From JBGVSA01 sp049840475 (GTDB taxonomy: Bacteria; Pseudomonadota; Gammaproteobacteria; Burkholderiales; Rhodocyclaceae): DNA of 64,000 bases. The stretch lies in assembly GCA_049840475.1 (NCBI GenBank), contig JASGKX010000001.1:2356001-2420000 (forward strand), in the 5' to 3' direction. This document shows positions 26,754 through 34,948 of the stretch, piece by piece. Each line of letters opens with the position of its first letter. Positions within the stretch are counted from its first letter, which is position 1. The notes beneath the pieces were generated by a model, which saw only the letters and a list, made by a program, of their open reading frames with translations, did no database searches and had not been told where the DNA came from. A program made the position numbers and the translations under genes.

Positions 26754-27317
26754 CTACTCTTTGGAGAGCAGATCCTTGAGGTCGTCGGCGTGTTCTTCTT
26801 CCTTCGCGAGGATCGAGACCAGCATGTTGCGGGTGGTGGGGTCGTCGTCGCCGAACCAGCGCACCATCTCGCGGTAGGTATCGATGGCGATGCGTTCGGC
26901 GATCAGGTCTTCGCGAAGCATGTCGCGCAGGTTTTTCCCCGGCGCGTATTCGGAATGGCTACGGTCGAGCAGTCCTGCGGGCGAAAAGTCCGGTTCGCCG
27001 CCCAGTTGCACGATGCGTTCGGCAATCTGGTCGGCATGGGCCTGCTCTTCGGAGGCGTGCGTATGGAACTCGGCTGCGATGGGTTCCGAATTGGGCCCCT
27101 GGGCCATGAAGGCGTGGCGCTTGTAACGCAGCACACACACGATTTCGGTGGCCAGCGCCTGGTTCAGCACGCGGACGGCAACGTCGCGGTCCTTGCCGTA
27201 CGATGAGGTCACGGCCCCATCGGTCATGTTGTCGCGGGCGCGTCGGCGGATGGTTTCCACGTCGAGGACGAAATCGCCGCGGTGGTTGGACAAGGGAACT
27301 TGGGCGTTGATGTTCAT
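26754..27317 (-). CDS. Ferritin-like domain protein (bacterioferritin/Dps-like)
   Basis: A 187-residue four-helix protein. The helices carry di-iron-type residues: NQALATEIVCVLRYKRHAFM (Glu), HASEEQAHADQIAERIVQLG (Glu-x2-His), LIAERIAIDTYREMVRW (Glu), and LAKEEEHADDLKDLL (Glu-x2-His). It is close to proteins annotated as bacterioferritin or DUF2383-like in Ralstonia. Iron storage or oxidative protection is likely but not proved. Start at 27317 with GGAGATC upstream. Its place among stress genes agrees. Confidence 0.85.
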   Translation of the reverse strand: MNINAQVPLSNHRGDFVLDVETIRRRARDNMTDGAVTSSYGKDRDVAVRVLNQALATEIVCVLRYKRHAFMAQGPNSEPIAAEFHTHASEEQAHADQIAERIVQLGGEPDFSPAGLLDRSHSEYAPGKNLRDMLREDLIAERIAIDTYREMVRWFGDDDPTTRNMLVSILAKEEEHADDLKDLLSKE

Positions 27318-27372
27318 GACTGATCTCCTGCGTGCGCGCCCGGCGGCGCGCGTCGTGGGGTTGGGCATGGTG

Positions 27373-27534
27373 TCATCGGCGCAGCACGCTGGCGATGAAA
27401 CTCACGATCGTCAGTACGATGAAAACGAAGAACAGTATCTTTGCGATCTCGGTCGCGCCTGCCGCGATGCCCCCGAAGCCGAAGACGGCGGCGATCAGCG
27501 CAATGACCAGAAAGACCGCTGCGTAGTGCAGCAT
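27373..27534 (-). CDS. DUF1328 (YtjA-type) small membrane protein, copy 1
   Basis: A 53-residue protein with two spans (FLVIALIAAVFGFGGIAAGA and IAKILFFVFIVLTIVSFIAS), the DUF1328/UPF0391 pattern. AGGAGAACGATC precedes ATG 27534. Family members are stress-induced inner-membrane proteins of unknown function. A second copy lies at 29974-30132 on the opposite strand, so the pair brackets the sensor kinase. Confidence 0.9.
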   Translation of the reverse strand: MLHYAAVFLVIALIAAVFGFGGIAAGATEIAKILFFVFIVLTIVSFIASVLRR

Positions 27535-27680
27535 GATCGTTCTCCTTTGTCGGTGTTCGTCGCATGTACGGCGATGCGACGATGACGCAAGATGACGATT
27601 GCAGATTATCGAGATGGCTTGCCGCGACCTGTAGGTAGCGGCTTAGAAACGATGTAAGACAGCTCCTACGTGGACAAACG

Positions 27681-29114
27681 ATGGACCAATCCCCCCGCAA
27701 GCTCGCCAGCCTGAAAGGTGCCTTCAAGGCCGCCAATGCCGCAGGCGATGAAGTACTGGAATTCCCCCGCAGCATCCTGCGGCGAGCCGCAGCGTTTCGC
27801 CTTGCCGCGCCGCTGTGTGTGATTGCCGGCGTGGCCTGCATCGCCATTGCCGAATTGGGCAACGAGCGATTGGGAGACGTTGTCGCCCAGATCAGGCATT
27901 CATATGAGCTGCGTCGTGAGCTGTACACACTTGGCCTGCTCGCCACCAATGCCGAAACCGCTCAGCGCGGTTACCTGATCACGCGCCGTCGTGAATACCT
28001 CGACCCGTATCTCGACGCGTTCCCGAAGGTGCCCGAAGTCATCGAGCGCATCCGTCAGATGAGTGCGGGCGATAGCGAGCGGCTGGCCTTGATTGACGCG
28101 CTGCAGCAGCGCGTTGACGATAAATTCAGCGAGCTGCGCGCCTCCATCACGTTGTTCGACGCTGGGCGCGAAGAACAAGCGATGGCGATGCTCAACTCCG
28201 ACGTCGGCAAGCTCAATGCCGACCGTATTCGCGGTGCGATCAATACGCTGCTCGAACTCGAAGAGGCGCGCACCAACCAGCATGCGCGTCGCTGGCAGGA
28301 CGACCTGCGCTTTCAGCGTCTGGCTGTCACCTTCGCTGTGGCATTGAACATTCTTCTGGTGCTGGTCCTATTGCGTTCAGTGCGCCGCGAACTGGAAAGC
28401 GAGCGCGACGAATCCGCCCGGCTCGACCTGTTGGTGCGCGAACGCACTGAAGAACTCTCCGAGCTGGCTTCGCATTTGCAGGGCGCGCGCGAAGAAGAAA
28501 AATCCATGCTCGCGCGCGAGCTCCACGACGAGCTGGGCGCGATCCTCACCGCGTCGCGCATGGACGTCGCGTGGGTGCGTCGCAAGGCGCCGGACCTGGC
28601 GCCCGAGGTGCTCGCCAAGTTGCAGCGCGTTCTCGAACACCTGGATCAGGGCGTGGCGCTCAAGCGGCGCATCATCGAAGGGCTCGTACCGTCTGCGCTC
28701 CTCAACCTGGGGCTGGTGCCGGCGCTTGAATCGCTGATGGAAGACTTCGCACACCGTAGCGAAGTGCGCACGCAGACCGAACTGAGCGACGACATGCCGG
28801 TGCTGACCCGCGAGCAGTCGGTGGCGGTGTATCGCATCGTGCAAGAGGCGCTCACCAACATCGAACGTCACGCGCAGGCGCGCAATGTGTCGCTTCGATT
28901 GCGAGTGGAAGAAAACACGCTGCACATTCGTATCGCCGACGATGGTCGCGGCATGGCCAACACCGACGTGCGCCGCCTGCGCAGCCATGGTCTGCGCGGC
29001 ATGCGCCAGCGCGTGGCCGCCTTGCGTGGCGAACTTACCTTGTCGTCCGCCCCGGGCGCCGGTACCACCATCACTGTCAGCCTGCCGCTGGAACCCGTGG
29101 TGTCGTCCGCGTAG
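27681..29114 (+). CDS. CHASE3-domain sensor histidine kinase (NarX/HisKA_3 type)
   Basis: A 477-residue kinase: cytoplasmic N-terminal 40 residues, TM1 about 41-58, a periplasmic CHASE3 four-helix domain about 60-210 (AETAQRGYLITRRREYLDPY), TM2 about 214-232, a coiled segment, then HisKA_3 with phospho-acceptor His282 (MLARELHDELGAILTASRMD) and an HATPase_c domain (EALTNIERHAQARN, DDGRGM, GLRGMRQRVAAL). The natural partner is a NarL-type regulator, found at 25865-26503. Its promoter region is shared with the divergent DUF1328 gene, suggesting a common stress signal. Confidence 0.93.
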   Translation: MDQSPRKLASLKGAFKAANAAGDEVLEFPRSILRRAAAFRLAAPLCVIAGVACIAIAELGNERLGDVVAQIRHSYELRRELYTLGLLATNAETAQRGYLITRRREYLDPYLDAFPKVPEVIERIRQMSAGDSERLALIDALQQRVDDKFSELRASITLFDAGREEQAMAMLNSDVGKLNADRIRGAINTLLELEEARTNQHARRWQDDLRFQRLAVTFAVALNILLVLVLLRSVRRELESERDESARLDLLVRERTEELSELASHLQGAREEEKSMLARELHDELGAILTASRMDVAWVRRKAPDLAPEVLAKLQRVLEHLDQGVALKRRIIEGLVPSALLNLGLVPALESLMEDFAHRSEVRTQTELSDDMPVLTREQSVAVYRIVQEALTNIERHAQARNVSLRLRVEENTLHIRIADDGRGMANTDVRRLRSHGLRGMRQRVAALRGELTLSSAPGAGTTITVSLPLEPVVSSA

Positions 29115-29256
29115 GAGCGGAGCCGACCACGGCGTAGCGACATTCCCACGGGCGTCGGGCGGGCGTCCGATAAGTCAGAGGGCTGGGCTTCTCCATACTG
29201 GCATCAACCGGCAGTCACATCTGCCGGCGTGATTCCAACTACGCAGGAGACCCAGC

Positions 29257-29829
29257 ATGAAGACAATCAAACCCACTGCCATTGCCTGTGTTCTTGCGCT
29301 GAGCGTGCTGCCCTTTGCCGCGAACGCCGCCACCGAACAGGAAAAACAATCGCGCAACCACATCGAAGACACCTACAACGCAGCCAAAAAACAGTGCGAT
29401 GCGTTGGCCGGTAACGGCAAGGACGTCTGTGTGGAAGAAGCCAAGGCCAACCGCAAGGTTGCGCTCGCCGACCTCGATGCAGCCACCAAGGGCACCGAAA
29501 AGGCTCGCTATGACGCGCAGGTCGCCCGCGCCGAAGCGACATACAGCGTTGCCAAGGAACGTTGCGACGACAAGGCCGGCCAAGCCAAGGACGAATGTGT
29601 GCAGGCCGCCAAGACGGCCGAGGAGAAGGCCAAGGCAGACGCCACGGCCAACCGCAAGACGGCCAACGCCCATCGTGATGAAAACGCCACGGCGGCAAAG
29701 GCCGATCAGCAGGCCGCAGACAAGAAACGCGATGCAGATCGCGACTTGGCCAAGGAGAAGTGCGACCGCCTCGCTGGTGACGCCAAGACCAATTGCCTGA
29801 GCGATGTGCGGGCGCGTTACGGCTCGTAA
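29257..29829 (+). CDS. Periplasmic Ala/Lys-rich helical protein, function unknown
   Basis: A 190-residue protein with a signal peptide (residues 1-25, cleavage after ANA). The mature part is almost all charged helix rich in Ala, Lys, Asp and Glu with a recurring pattern of CDALAGNGKD-, CDDKAGQAKDEC- and CDRLAGDAKTNC-like units about 55 residues apart, each with paired cysteines 8-11 residues apart. This suggests three coiled-coil repeats stitched by disulfides, similar to TolA-like proteins common in Ralstonia. GCAGGAGA precedes the ATG. Function not known; its position suggests envelope stress. Confidence 0.8.
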   Translation: MKTIKPTAIACVLALSVLPFAANAATEQEKQSRNHIEDTYNAAKKQCDALAGNGKDVCVEEAKANRKVALADLDAATKGTEKARYDAQVARAEATYSVAKERCDDKAGQAKDECVQAAKTAEEKAKADATANRKTANAHRDENATAAKADQQAADKKRDADRDLAKEKCDRLAGDAKTNCLSDVRARYGS

Positions 29830-29973
29830 GGCCGACGGTCCTATGCGGTGTCGTGTCGGCGGACGCTGACATGGTGGGGGCCACAACGACTACAGTCGCT
29901 GGCCCCTCGCTGACCTACATTCCGATTGATCGCCACGGCTGCGGTCGCGGCGATCCCAGCAAGGAGAGACATC

Positions 29974-30132
29974 ATGCTGCATTACGCTGTGGTTTTTCTC
30001 ATCATCGCCCTGGTGGCGGCTTTGTTCGGGTTCGGCGGTATCGCTGCTGGTGCGGCGGGTATCGCCAAGATTCTGTTTGTCGTGTTCCTCGTCTTGACGG
30101 TCGTGTCGCTGCTGATGGGGCGGCGCGGATGA
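29974..30132 (+). CDS. DUF1328 (YtjA-type) small membrane protein, copy 2
   Basis: A 52-residue paralogue of the protein at 27373-27534: both start MLHYA-VFL and share FGFGGIAAGA and IAKILF. Start at 29974 with AAGGAGAGACATC upstream; the longer frame to 29926 is not supported. Two membrane spans, unknown function. It precedes the lipocalin gene by 64 bases. Confidence 0.9.
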   Translation: MLHYAVVFLIIALVAALFGFGGIAAGAAGIAKILFVVFLVLTVVSLLMGRRG

Positions 30133-30196
30133 CGCAGGCTGACATGGCATTGACCGGTCGCGCGGCCGCTCTCGGTGTGATTGGCGGGGAGGCGTC

Positions 30197-30820
30197 ATGC
30201 TGAAGAGCGAGCTGCGCATCTGGTCTGCTGCAACCCTGTCCACGATTGCCCTTGGCGCGTTGATGTGGCTGCCGGTTGCGGGCTCTGCCGCCGAAGACGA
30301 AGACTCTCCCTTGATGCCCGTCGTTGGTTTTCAGGTGGAGCGCTACGTCGGCAAGTGGTACGAGATCGCGCGATTGCCCAACCGCTTTCAACGCGACTGC
30401 GCGTCTGACGTTACGGCCGAATACGCCGCCCGTCCTGACGGGCGTATCACCGTCGTCAATCGTTGCCGAGAAGAAAGCGGAGCCACGGACGAGTCGCGCG
30501 GCGTGGCGGAGGTGGTCGAGCCCGGCATTGGGCAACTCGATGTGAGCTTTCTGCCGCAATGGCTATCGTGGCTACCCTTCACCAAAGGGGACTATTGGAT
30601 TCTTGAACTCGATTCCCAGTATCGCTACGCACTGGTCGGCACACCCGATCGCAAGTACCTGTGGGTGTTGTCACGCGAGCCGCAATTGACCTCCGGTGTG
30701 TTGCATCGCCTGCTGATGCGGGCGCGCGAAGATGGCTTCGATATCGATAACCTCGTCCGCGACATGCACACCACTCCCGACACGACAGACCTTGACCAGA
30801 ACGCATCGACTGGTCGCTAG
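30197..30820 (+). CDS. Lipocalin family protein (Blc-like)
   Basis: A 207-residue protein. Residues 1-33 are a signal sequence (GALMWLPVAGSAA). The lipocalin signature GKWYEIARLPNRFQRDC near 52 and the later FLPQWLSWLPFTKGDYWILE and YRYALVGTPDRKYLWVLSRE match bacterial Blc, an envelope lipocalin that binds lipids or lysophospholipids under stress. The Blc lipobox is not evident, so it may be periplasmic instead of lipid-anchored. GGGGAGG precedes the ATG. It ends at a strong terminator. Confidence 0.92.
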   Translation: MLKSELRIWSAATLSTIALGALMWLPVAGSAAEDEDSPLMPVVGFQVERYVGKWYEIARLPNRFQRDCASDVTAEYAARPDGRITVVNRCREESGATDESRGVAEVVEPGIGQLDVSFLPQWLSWLPFTKGDYWILELDSQYRYALVGTPDRKYLWVLSREPQLTSGVLHRLLMRAREDGFDIDNLVRDMHTTPDTTDLDQNASTGR

Positions 30821-30868
30821 CCGTGTTCGTGTCACCGAACGCGGTCACTCGCCGCACACAACAAAAAA

Positions 30869-30890
30869 CCCCGCTTCTGCGGGGTTTTTT
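30869..30890. terminator. Rho-independent terminator, bidirectional
   Basis: CCCCGC (30869-30874), TTCT loop, GCGGGG (30879-30884), then six Ts, with a six-A run before the stem that serves the convergent YqjD-like gene. Confidence 0.9.
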
Positions 30891-30904
30891 GTGCGGGGCT
30901 TCAA

Positions 30905-31159
30905 CTACGGCTGACGACGTCCGGAACTCAACAGCACGCCGGCCAGAAGCCCCAGACCGGCGGCTGCGCCGGCAATGCGCCAAGGGTTTTCGTGAACGTA
31001 CGCCTGGGCGCACGAGGCCGAGCGATTGACCGCGTCGCGCGCGGCCAGCAGGCGTTCCGAAGTGCTTGCCTGTACCGCGTGTGCGGCTGCCTGCAGCGAG
31101 GCCGCAGCGTCGCTGAGGGATTGCGAGGCGCTCGGCAGGGTTCTCGTCCGAATCAGCAT
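30905..31159 (-). CDS. DUF883/YqjD-like membrane-anchored protein
   Basis: An 84-residue protein: an N-terminal amphipathic helix rich in Ala, Ser and Gln (SDAAASLQAAAHAVQASTSE), the linker YVHENPWRIAGAAAGLGLLAG, and a single C-terminal membrane span ending SSGRRQP. The ENPW plus glycine-rich span plus Arg-Arg end is the DUF883 (ElaB/YqjD/YgaM) pattern, whose members tether stationary-phase ribosomes to the membrane. AAGGAGAACGAC precedes ATG 31159. Confidence 0.82.
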   Translation of the reverse strand: MLIRTRTLPSASQSLSDAAASLQAAAHAVQASTSERLLAARDAVNRSASCAQAYVHENPWRIAGAAAGLGLLAGVLLSSGRRQP

Positions 31160-31302
31160 GTCGTTCTCCTTCGTTAGCAGGCCCCGCACCGACGGCGGGA
31201 CGACGATTCCATGCTAGGTGCCAACGCTCGGCACGCCTGTCGGCGCATCTGCATGACGTCGTCGGCGTGCTCCGACACGCATCGTCGAACGTGACGGCAG
31301 TT

Positions 31303-32331
31303 CTATGCCGTGGGTTTCAGCTTTTCCGCCATGGCCTGCGCAGTCAGTGCCAGCTCGCAAACCTTGAAGCAGTGCGCTTGCGGCATGGCTGTTTCCGTCC
31401 GTTCGAAGACGTCGCGGGTGAGGTCGCTGTAGTAGGGCAACGATGCGGTGGAGCAATCGATGTGTCGGGTGCCCTGGCCGTCAACGAGGAACAGGTGATC
31501 CTTGCCCGGGCGACCGGCAATGTCGATGTACTTGCGCAGCTCCATGTAGCCCTCAGTGCCGACGATGGTCAGGCGGCCGTCGCCCCAGGTGTCGAGCCCG
31601 TCGGGCGTGAACCAGTTGACGCGGATGTAGGCGCTGGCAGTGTCGTGCGCGAGCATCACTTCGCCGAAGTCTTCGAAGCCGGGGTCTTCCGGGTGCGCCA
31701 CGTTGCCGCAGCGGGCGGCGACGATGCGAGCGTCCGTCGCCTGCGTGAAGTGCAGGAACTGTTCGATCTGGTGCGAGGCGATGTCGCACAGAATGCCGCC
31801 GTAGCGTTGGGGATCGAAGAACCACGCGTCGCGCAGATGGCGGTTGAAGCGGTGCGGGCCGAGGCCGACGGTGTGGATGACCCGGCCGATGGCGCCAGCG
31901 CGGATGAGTTCAGTGGCGCGCGTGACGGCGCGCACTTCAAAGTGTTCGGTGAAGTTGATGGTGTAGATACGGCCCGTTTCACGCTGCACGGCACGCACGC
32001 GTTCGAGTTGCTCAAGCGTGGTCACCCCCGGCTTGTCGGCCATAAAGTCCTTGCCGTGCCGCATGGCGCTGATGCCGATGTCGGCGCGCTCATCCGGAAT
32101 GGCGGCGCTGACGATGAGGTGGATCGTCGGGTCTTCGAGCAGCCTGGCAGGGTCGTTTACACGCCGGACGTCGGGGAAGCGTTCAACAAAGCCTGCCAGC
32201 GTCTTCGGGTCGGTGGCGCTGTAGAACCCGGCGCAATGCGCTCCCGCACGCAGCAGGCTGCCGACCTGGTCGTAGGCGTGACGGTGGTCGATGCCGATGA
32301 CGCCAAAACGCAATTGCGGGTAGCTGCTCAT
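31303..32331 (-). CDS. Gfo/Idh/MocA family oxidoreductase
   Basis: A 342-residue NAD(P)-dependent dehydrogenase: Rossmann start RFGVIGIDHRHAYDQV, the dinucleotide lysine in GKDFMADKPGVTTLEQLE near 96, and the C-terminal alpha/beta domain with FDPQRYGGILCDIASHQIEQ (Asp-x3-His catalytic pattern). Members act on sugars, inositol or related cyclic polyols; the substrate is unknown. The start at 32331 is set by fold, with AAGG upstream. The open frame runs 83 codons further without support. Confidence 0.87.
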   Translation of the reverse strand: MSSYPQLRFGVIGIDHRHAYDQVGSLLRAGAHCAGFYSATDPKTLAGFVERFPDVRRVNDPARLLEDPTIHLIVSAAIPDERADIGISAMRHGKDFMADKPGVTTLEQLERVRAVQRETGRIYTINFTEHFEVRAVTRATELIRAGAIGRVIHTVGLGPHRFNRHLRDAWFFDPQRYGGILCDIASHQIEQFLHFTQATDARIVAARCGNVAHPEDPGFEDFGEVMLAHDTASAYIRVNWFTPDGLDTWGDGRLTIVGTEGYMELRKYIDIAGRPGKDHLFLVDGQGTRHIDCSTASLPYYSDLTRDVFERTETAMPQAHCFKVCELALTAQAMAEKLKPTA

Positions 32332-32410
32332 GGAGTTGCCTTGGGAGTGTGTAGGGTCGGCGCGCATTTTTGCCGACGCCGCCCGTGCTTGCCAAGCGGC
32401 GGGCGAGGGG

Positions 32411-32929
32411 TCAGTGCCCGAACGCGTTCTGCGGCGGCAGTTCGCAGCCGCTGTTCTGGCACACGACGCCGTAGACGAACACCCAGTCGTGGTAACTCTT
32501 CTTGCCCTCGAAATAGAAAAGCTCGTCGGGAAAGTTGGCCATGCGGATCGGCTTGTCGAGGCTTTCGCTATAGACGCCAACGATGCCGCCGTCTCCGCTA
32601 CGGATGATTCCCCAGTCGCTGGAGCCGGTGACCGGGTCGTCGTACAGTTTGCGCAGATAGCGCCGCGTGAAGGGGTAGCGGGGGTCGCGCAGCAGGTCTT
32701 CGAGCTTGCGCGGCGCGGTCATCCCTGAACCCGCAGGCGTGGACTCGTAATAGGCGCGCAGGGCGTGCTTGAACTGCAGTCCCACGAAGAGCAGCTCGTC
32801 TTCGGCTTGCCGGCGTTGCGCGATGGAGCCGGCTAGCACCGTGGCTGCGGCGGCGAACCCGATTACGGCAAGCAGGATGAGCAGCCCGATATAGGTGAAG
32901 CCGGTCATCCGCTGCGCGCGCCGCATCAT
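32411..32929 (-). CDS. Type II secretion pseudopilin-like protein, downstream gene of pair
   Basis: A 172-residue protein with a prepilin-like N terminus: short basic leader RRAQRMTG, then the hydrophobic helix FTYIGLLILLAVIGFAAAAT. The residue at +5 after the G|F cleavage site is glycine, not the usual glutamate. The remainder has conserved TAPRKLEDLLRDPRYPFTRR and a Cys pair (VCQNSGCEL). It starts at ATG 32929, which overlaps the TGA of the upstream pseudopilin (TGATG), so translation is coupled. It is an orphan pair with no other gsp genes in sight. Confidence 0.78.
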   Translation of the reverse strand: MMRRAQRMTGFTYIGLLILLAVIGFAAAATVLAGSIAQRRQAEDELLFVGLQFKHALRAYYESTPAGSGMTAPRKLEDLLRDPRYPFTRRYLRKLYDDPVTGSSDWGIIRSGDGGIVGVYSESLDKPIRMANFPDELFYFEGKKSYHDWVFVYGVVCQNSGCELPPQNAFGH

Positions 32930-33408
32930 CACCATTTGCGGTAAGGCACGCCGTTGAGTCCGATGAGTTCGGATTTGGAGGTGACGTCGTAGACGTCCTC
33001 GCCTTCGCGCGGGTTTTCGGCGTCGCTGCTGTACGAGCGCAGCGCCCAGGTTGCGACGTCGGGCGTGGCAGGATCGTCCGCGAACGGGTCGCGCGGCACG
33101 CGACGCAGGAAGTACACGCGCCGGCCGGCCGCATTGCGTTGATCTTTCACGCCGGTGACGAGATCGTCGAGCGTTTTCGGGTATCCGCTGCCGCCGACCG
33201 GCGTGGCGATGATGCCTTGCTCGGAGGCGCGCTTGTAGTCGTCCAGCGCGGTGCGGATCTCGCGTAGCGCAAGGCGCAGCTCCTGCTCTTTGTGGCGCTG
33301 GATCGAAACCTGCGCGAGCGGCACGGTGATGGTCGCCAGCAGGCCGAGGATAGCCAGCGTGACAAGCAGTTCGATCAGCGTGAAACCGGTGTGGTGGCGG
33401 GGCGGCAT
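32929..33408 (-). CDS. Type II secretion pseudopilin-like protein (GspG/H type)
   Basis: A 159-residue prepilin-like protein. Leader MPPRHHTG is followed by FTLIELLVTLAILGLLATIT with Glu at +5, the canonical type IV prepilin site for PilD cleavage and methylation. The C-terminal part has GSGYPKTLDDLVTGVKDQ and FLRRVPRDPFADDP, resembling GspG-like pseudopilins. Start at ATG 33408 gives a short leader; TTG 33444 is an alternative. Neither has a clear ribosome site. Coupled to the next pseudopilin by TGATG. Confidence 0.82.
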   Translation of the reverse strand: MPPRHHTGFTLIELLVTLAILGLLATITVPLAQVSIQRHKEQELRLALREIRTALDDYKRASEQGIIATPVGGSGYPKTLDDLVTGVKDQRNAAGRRVYFLRRVPRDPFADDPATPDVATWALRSYSSDAENPREGEDVYDVTSKSELIGLNGVPYRKW

Positions 33409-33483
33409 GGGCGTGGATGGTAGCGGTCGCCGGAAGGTGGTCAAGTTGCAATGCGGCAGATGGTAGGCCAGAACGCACGGACG

Positions 33484-33513
33484 AAAAACAAAACCCCGGC
33501 GCGAAGGCCGGGG
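33484..33513 (-). terminator. Terminator of the pectate lyase gene
   Basis: Minus strand: CCCCGGC, 6-base loop, GCCGGGG, then TTTTGTTTTT. It isolates the lyase transcript from the pseudopilin pair. Confidence 0.85.
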
Positions 33514-33560
33514 CGGTGCTGCAGGTGGGCGCCGGTCGGGACGGCGCCCGGTGCATCAGA

Positions 33561-34562
33561 TCAGTACGCCGTCACGTCGCTCGGGCTGATGTTGCAGTTG
33601 GTGGTGTTCCACTGCTCGCCGATCTTGCTTGACTCGCCGTTGTGGTCGGTGACGCCCTTGTAGGTCACGCACACCGCCGGGCTGCCCGACTTGTAGCCCT
33701 TGATCTGCAGGCTGCGGATCGTCGCCACGTCGCCGTAGTTGCTGTTGATGCCCACCACCGAGCCGGTCTTCTCGATCTTCACGTTGGTGATGTTCACCTT
33801 GCGCGGGCCACCGTTGCCATCGCAGTCACCGCACGAGCGGTACAGCTTGCCGATCGAGCCCGTGGTGGTGAAGTTGCTGATGTTCATCGTCGAGCCGATG
33901 CCGTTGTGCTGGAAGACCTTGTCGTCGGCATTGGCCGCCGAGCCGCCGGTGATGTTCATCACCTTGCCCGAGCCCCCCTCCATGGTGGCGGCGTCTTCGC
34001 AGACGTCTTCCCACACCACGTTCTGGAGCGTGCAGTTGCCCTTGCAGTGGATGCCGTCGGCTGCGTTGGCGTTGATGCGCACGTTCTTGATCGTGGCGCC
34101 GTCGGCCAGCGTGAAGACCGGCTGCTGGCTTTCCGACTGCCCGTTACAGACCGTGCCCACCGTCTTGCCACCGCAGTCCACCGTGCCGGTGATCGTCGTG
34201 CCGGGCGTGCAGGCGCCGCTGGCGGTCGACGAGCTGCTCGAACTGGTGCTGCTGGACGTGCTGGAGCTGGCCGAGCTGCTGGAGCTGGAACCGCCCGAAG
34301 TGGTGTTGGAATACGAGCAGTATTTCGATTTGCCGGGATACGGGTCGGTACCGAAGGTCGCGAGCTGGCAGTCCACACTACCGGTGAGGGTCTTGTAAAC
34401 GAACTGGCCGGCTGCGCCATATGCCACCTGGCGTGTACCACTGAAGGTACAGGTGCCGGGTTCCTTGACGCACTTGGTAAATCCATCCGGATAGTCGGCT
34501 GCCGCGTGAGCGCCACCGACGAGCAGGCCCAGGACGAGGCCCGCAAAAAGTTTGCGCAACAT
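33561..34562 (-). CDS. Secreted pectate lyase, PL3 family, with N-terminal extension and Ser linker
   Basis: A 333-residue protein: signal peptide 1-21 (GLLVGGAHA), an approximately 65-residue N-terminal domain with four cysteines (FTKCVKEPGTCTFSGT ... VDCQLATFG ... SKYCSYS), a 28-residue nearly pure Ser/Thr/Ala linker (about 90-117), then a PL3 pectate lyase domain (VCNGQSESQQPVFTLADGAT; NAADGIHCKGNCTLQNVVWE; EDAATMEGG; ANADDKVFQHNG). The calcium-binding acidic cluster EDVCEDAA/DDK fits PL3. It should cleave polygalacturonate after type II export. Such modular secreted lyases suit plant-associated life. The Ser tract is slippage-prone. Confidence 0.92.
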   Translation of the reverse strand: MLRKLFAGLVLGLLVGGAHAAADYPDGFTKCVKEPGTCTFSGTRQVAYGAAGQFVYKTLTGSVDCQLATFGTDPYPGKSKYCSYSNTTSGGSSSSSSASSSTSSSTSSSSSSTASGACTPGTTITGTVDCGGKTVGTVCNGQSESQQPVFTLADGATIKNVRINANAADGIHCKGNCTLQNVVWEDVCEDAATMEGGSGKVMNITGGSAANADDKVFQHNGIGSTMNISNFTTTGSIGKLYRSCGDCDGNGGPRKVNITNVKIEKTGSVVGINSNYGDVATIRSLQIKGYKSGSPAVCVTYKGVTDHNGESSKIGEQWNTTNCNISPSDVTAY

Positions 34563-34948
34563 GGTGTCTCCTGTGTTCTTGGAAGGTGCGGGCGCCCCGC
34601 CCGCGCTGCGTCACGCAACGCGCATTCTGTGATGCTTGGCTGTCTTGCGTGACCGGTCCCGACTCCGGGCGAGGCGCAATGTGCGCCAACTCAAATGCAT
34701 ATGCAAGTGGAAAATTGCATGCTTTGTGAGTTGTAAGGCATTGATTTTGCGGCGCATTAATCGATGCATTCGCTGCAAATCATCAAAGTTAGGGTAGAGC
34801 GGACGACCGCCCGCTGCATTGCGATAGAAAGCAATGGCGACGGTCATCTGGCTGGAGCGCTAATCGGTTGGCGCTTCTTCAGCGGCGCTGACCACTAATG
34901 CGATCGATTCGTGCTGATCGATTTGTGGCAATGCAAAAAAATGGTGCC
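34563..34948. other. 386-base gap upstream of the pectate lyase gene
   Basis: No supported gene. Bases about 34690-34800 are clearly richer in A and T than the flanks and contain several TGCA-type words (ATGCATATGCA at 34695-34705, TTGCATGC near 34715, GATGCATT near 34763). It probably holds the lyase promoter and regulator sites. A 78-codon minus-strand frame inside it shows no family features. Confidence 0.4.

Noticed and set aside
34200..34300. Serine tract as a CRISPR-like or tandem repeat
   Set aside because: It is a coding Ser/Thr linker in the lyase gene, with no unique spacers.
34611..34847. 78-codon minus-strand frame upstream of the pectate lyase
   Set aside because: No ribosome site or family features; sits in an AT-rich promoter region.
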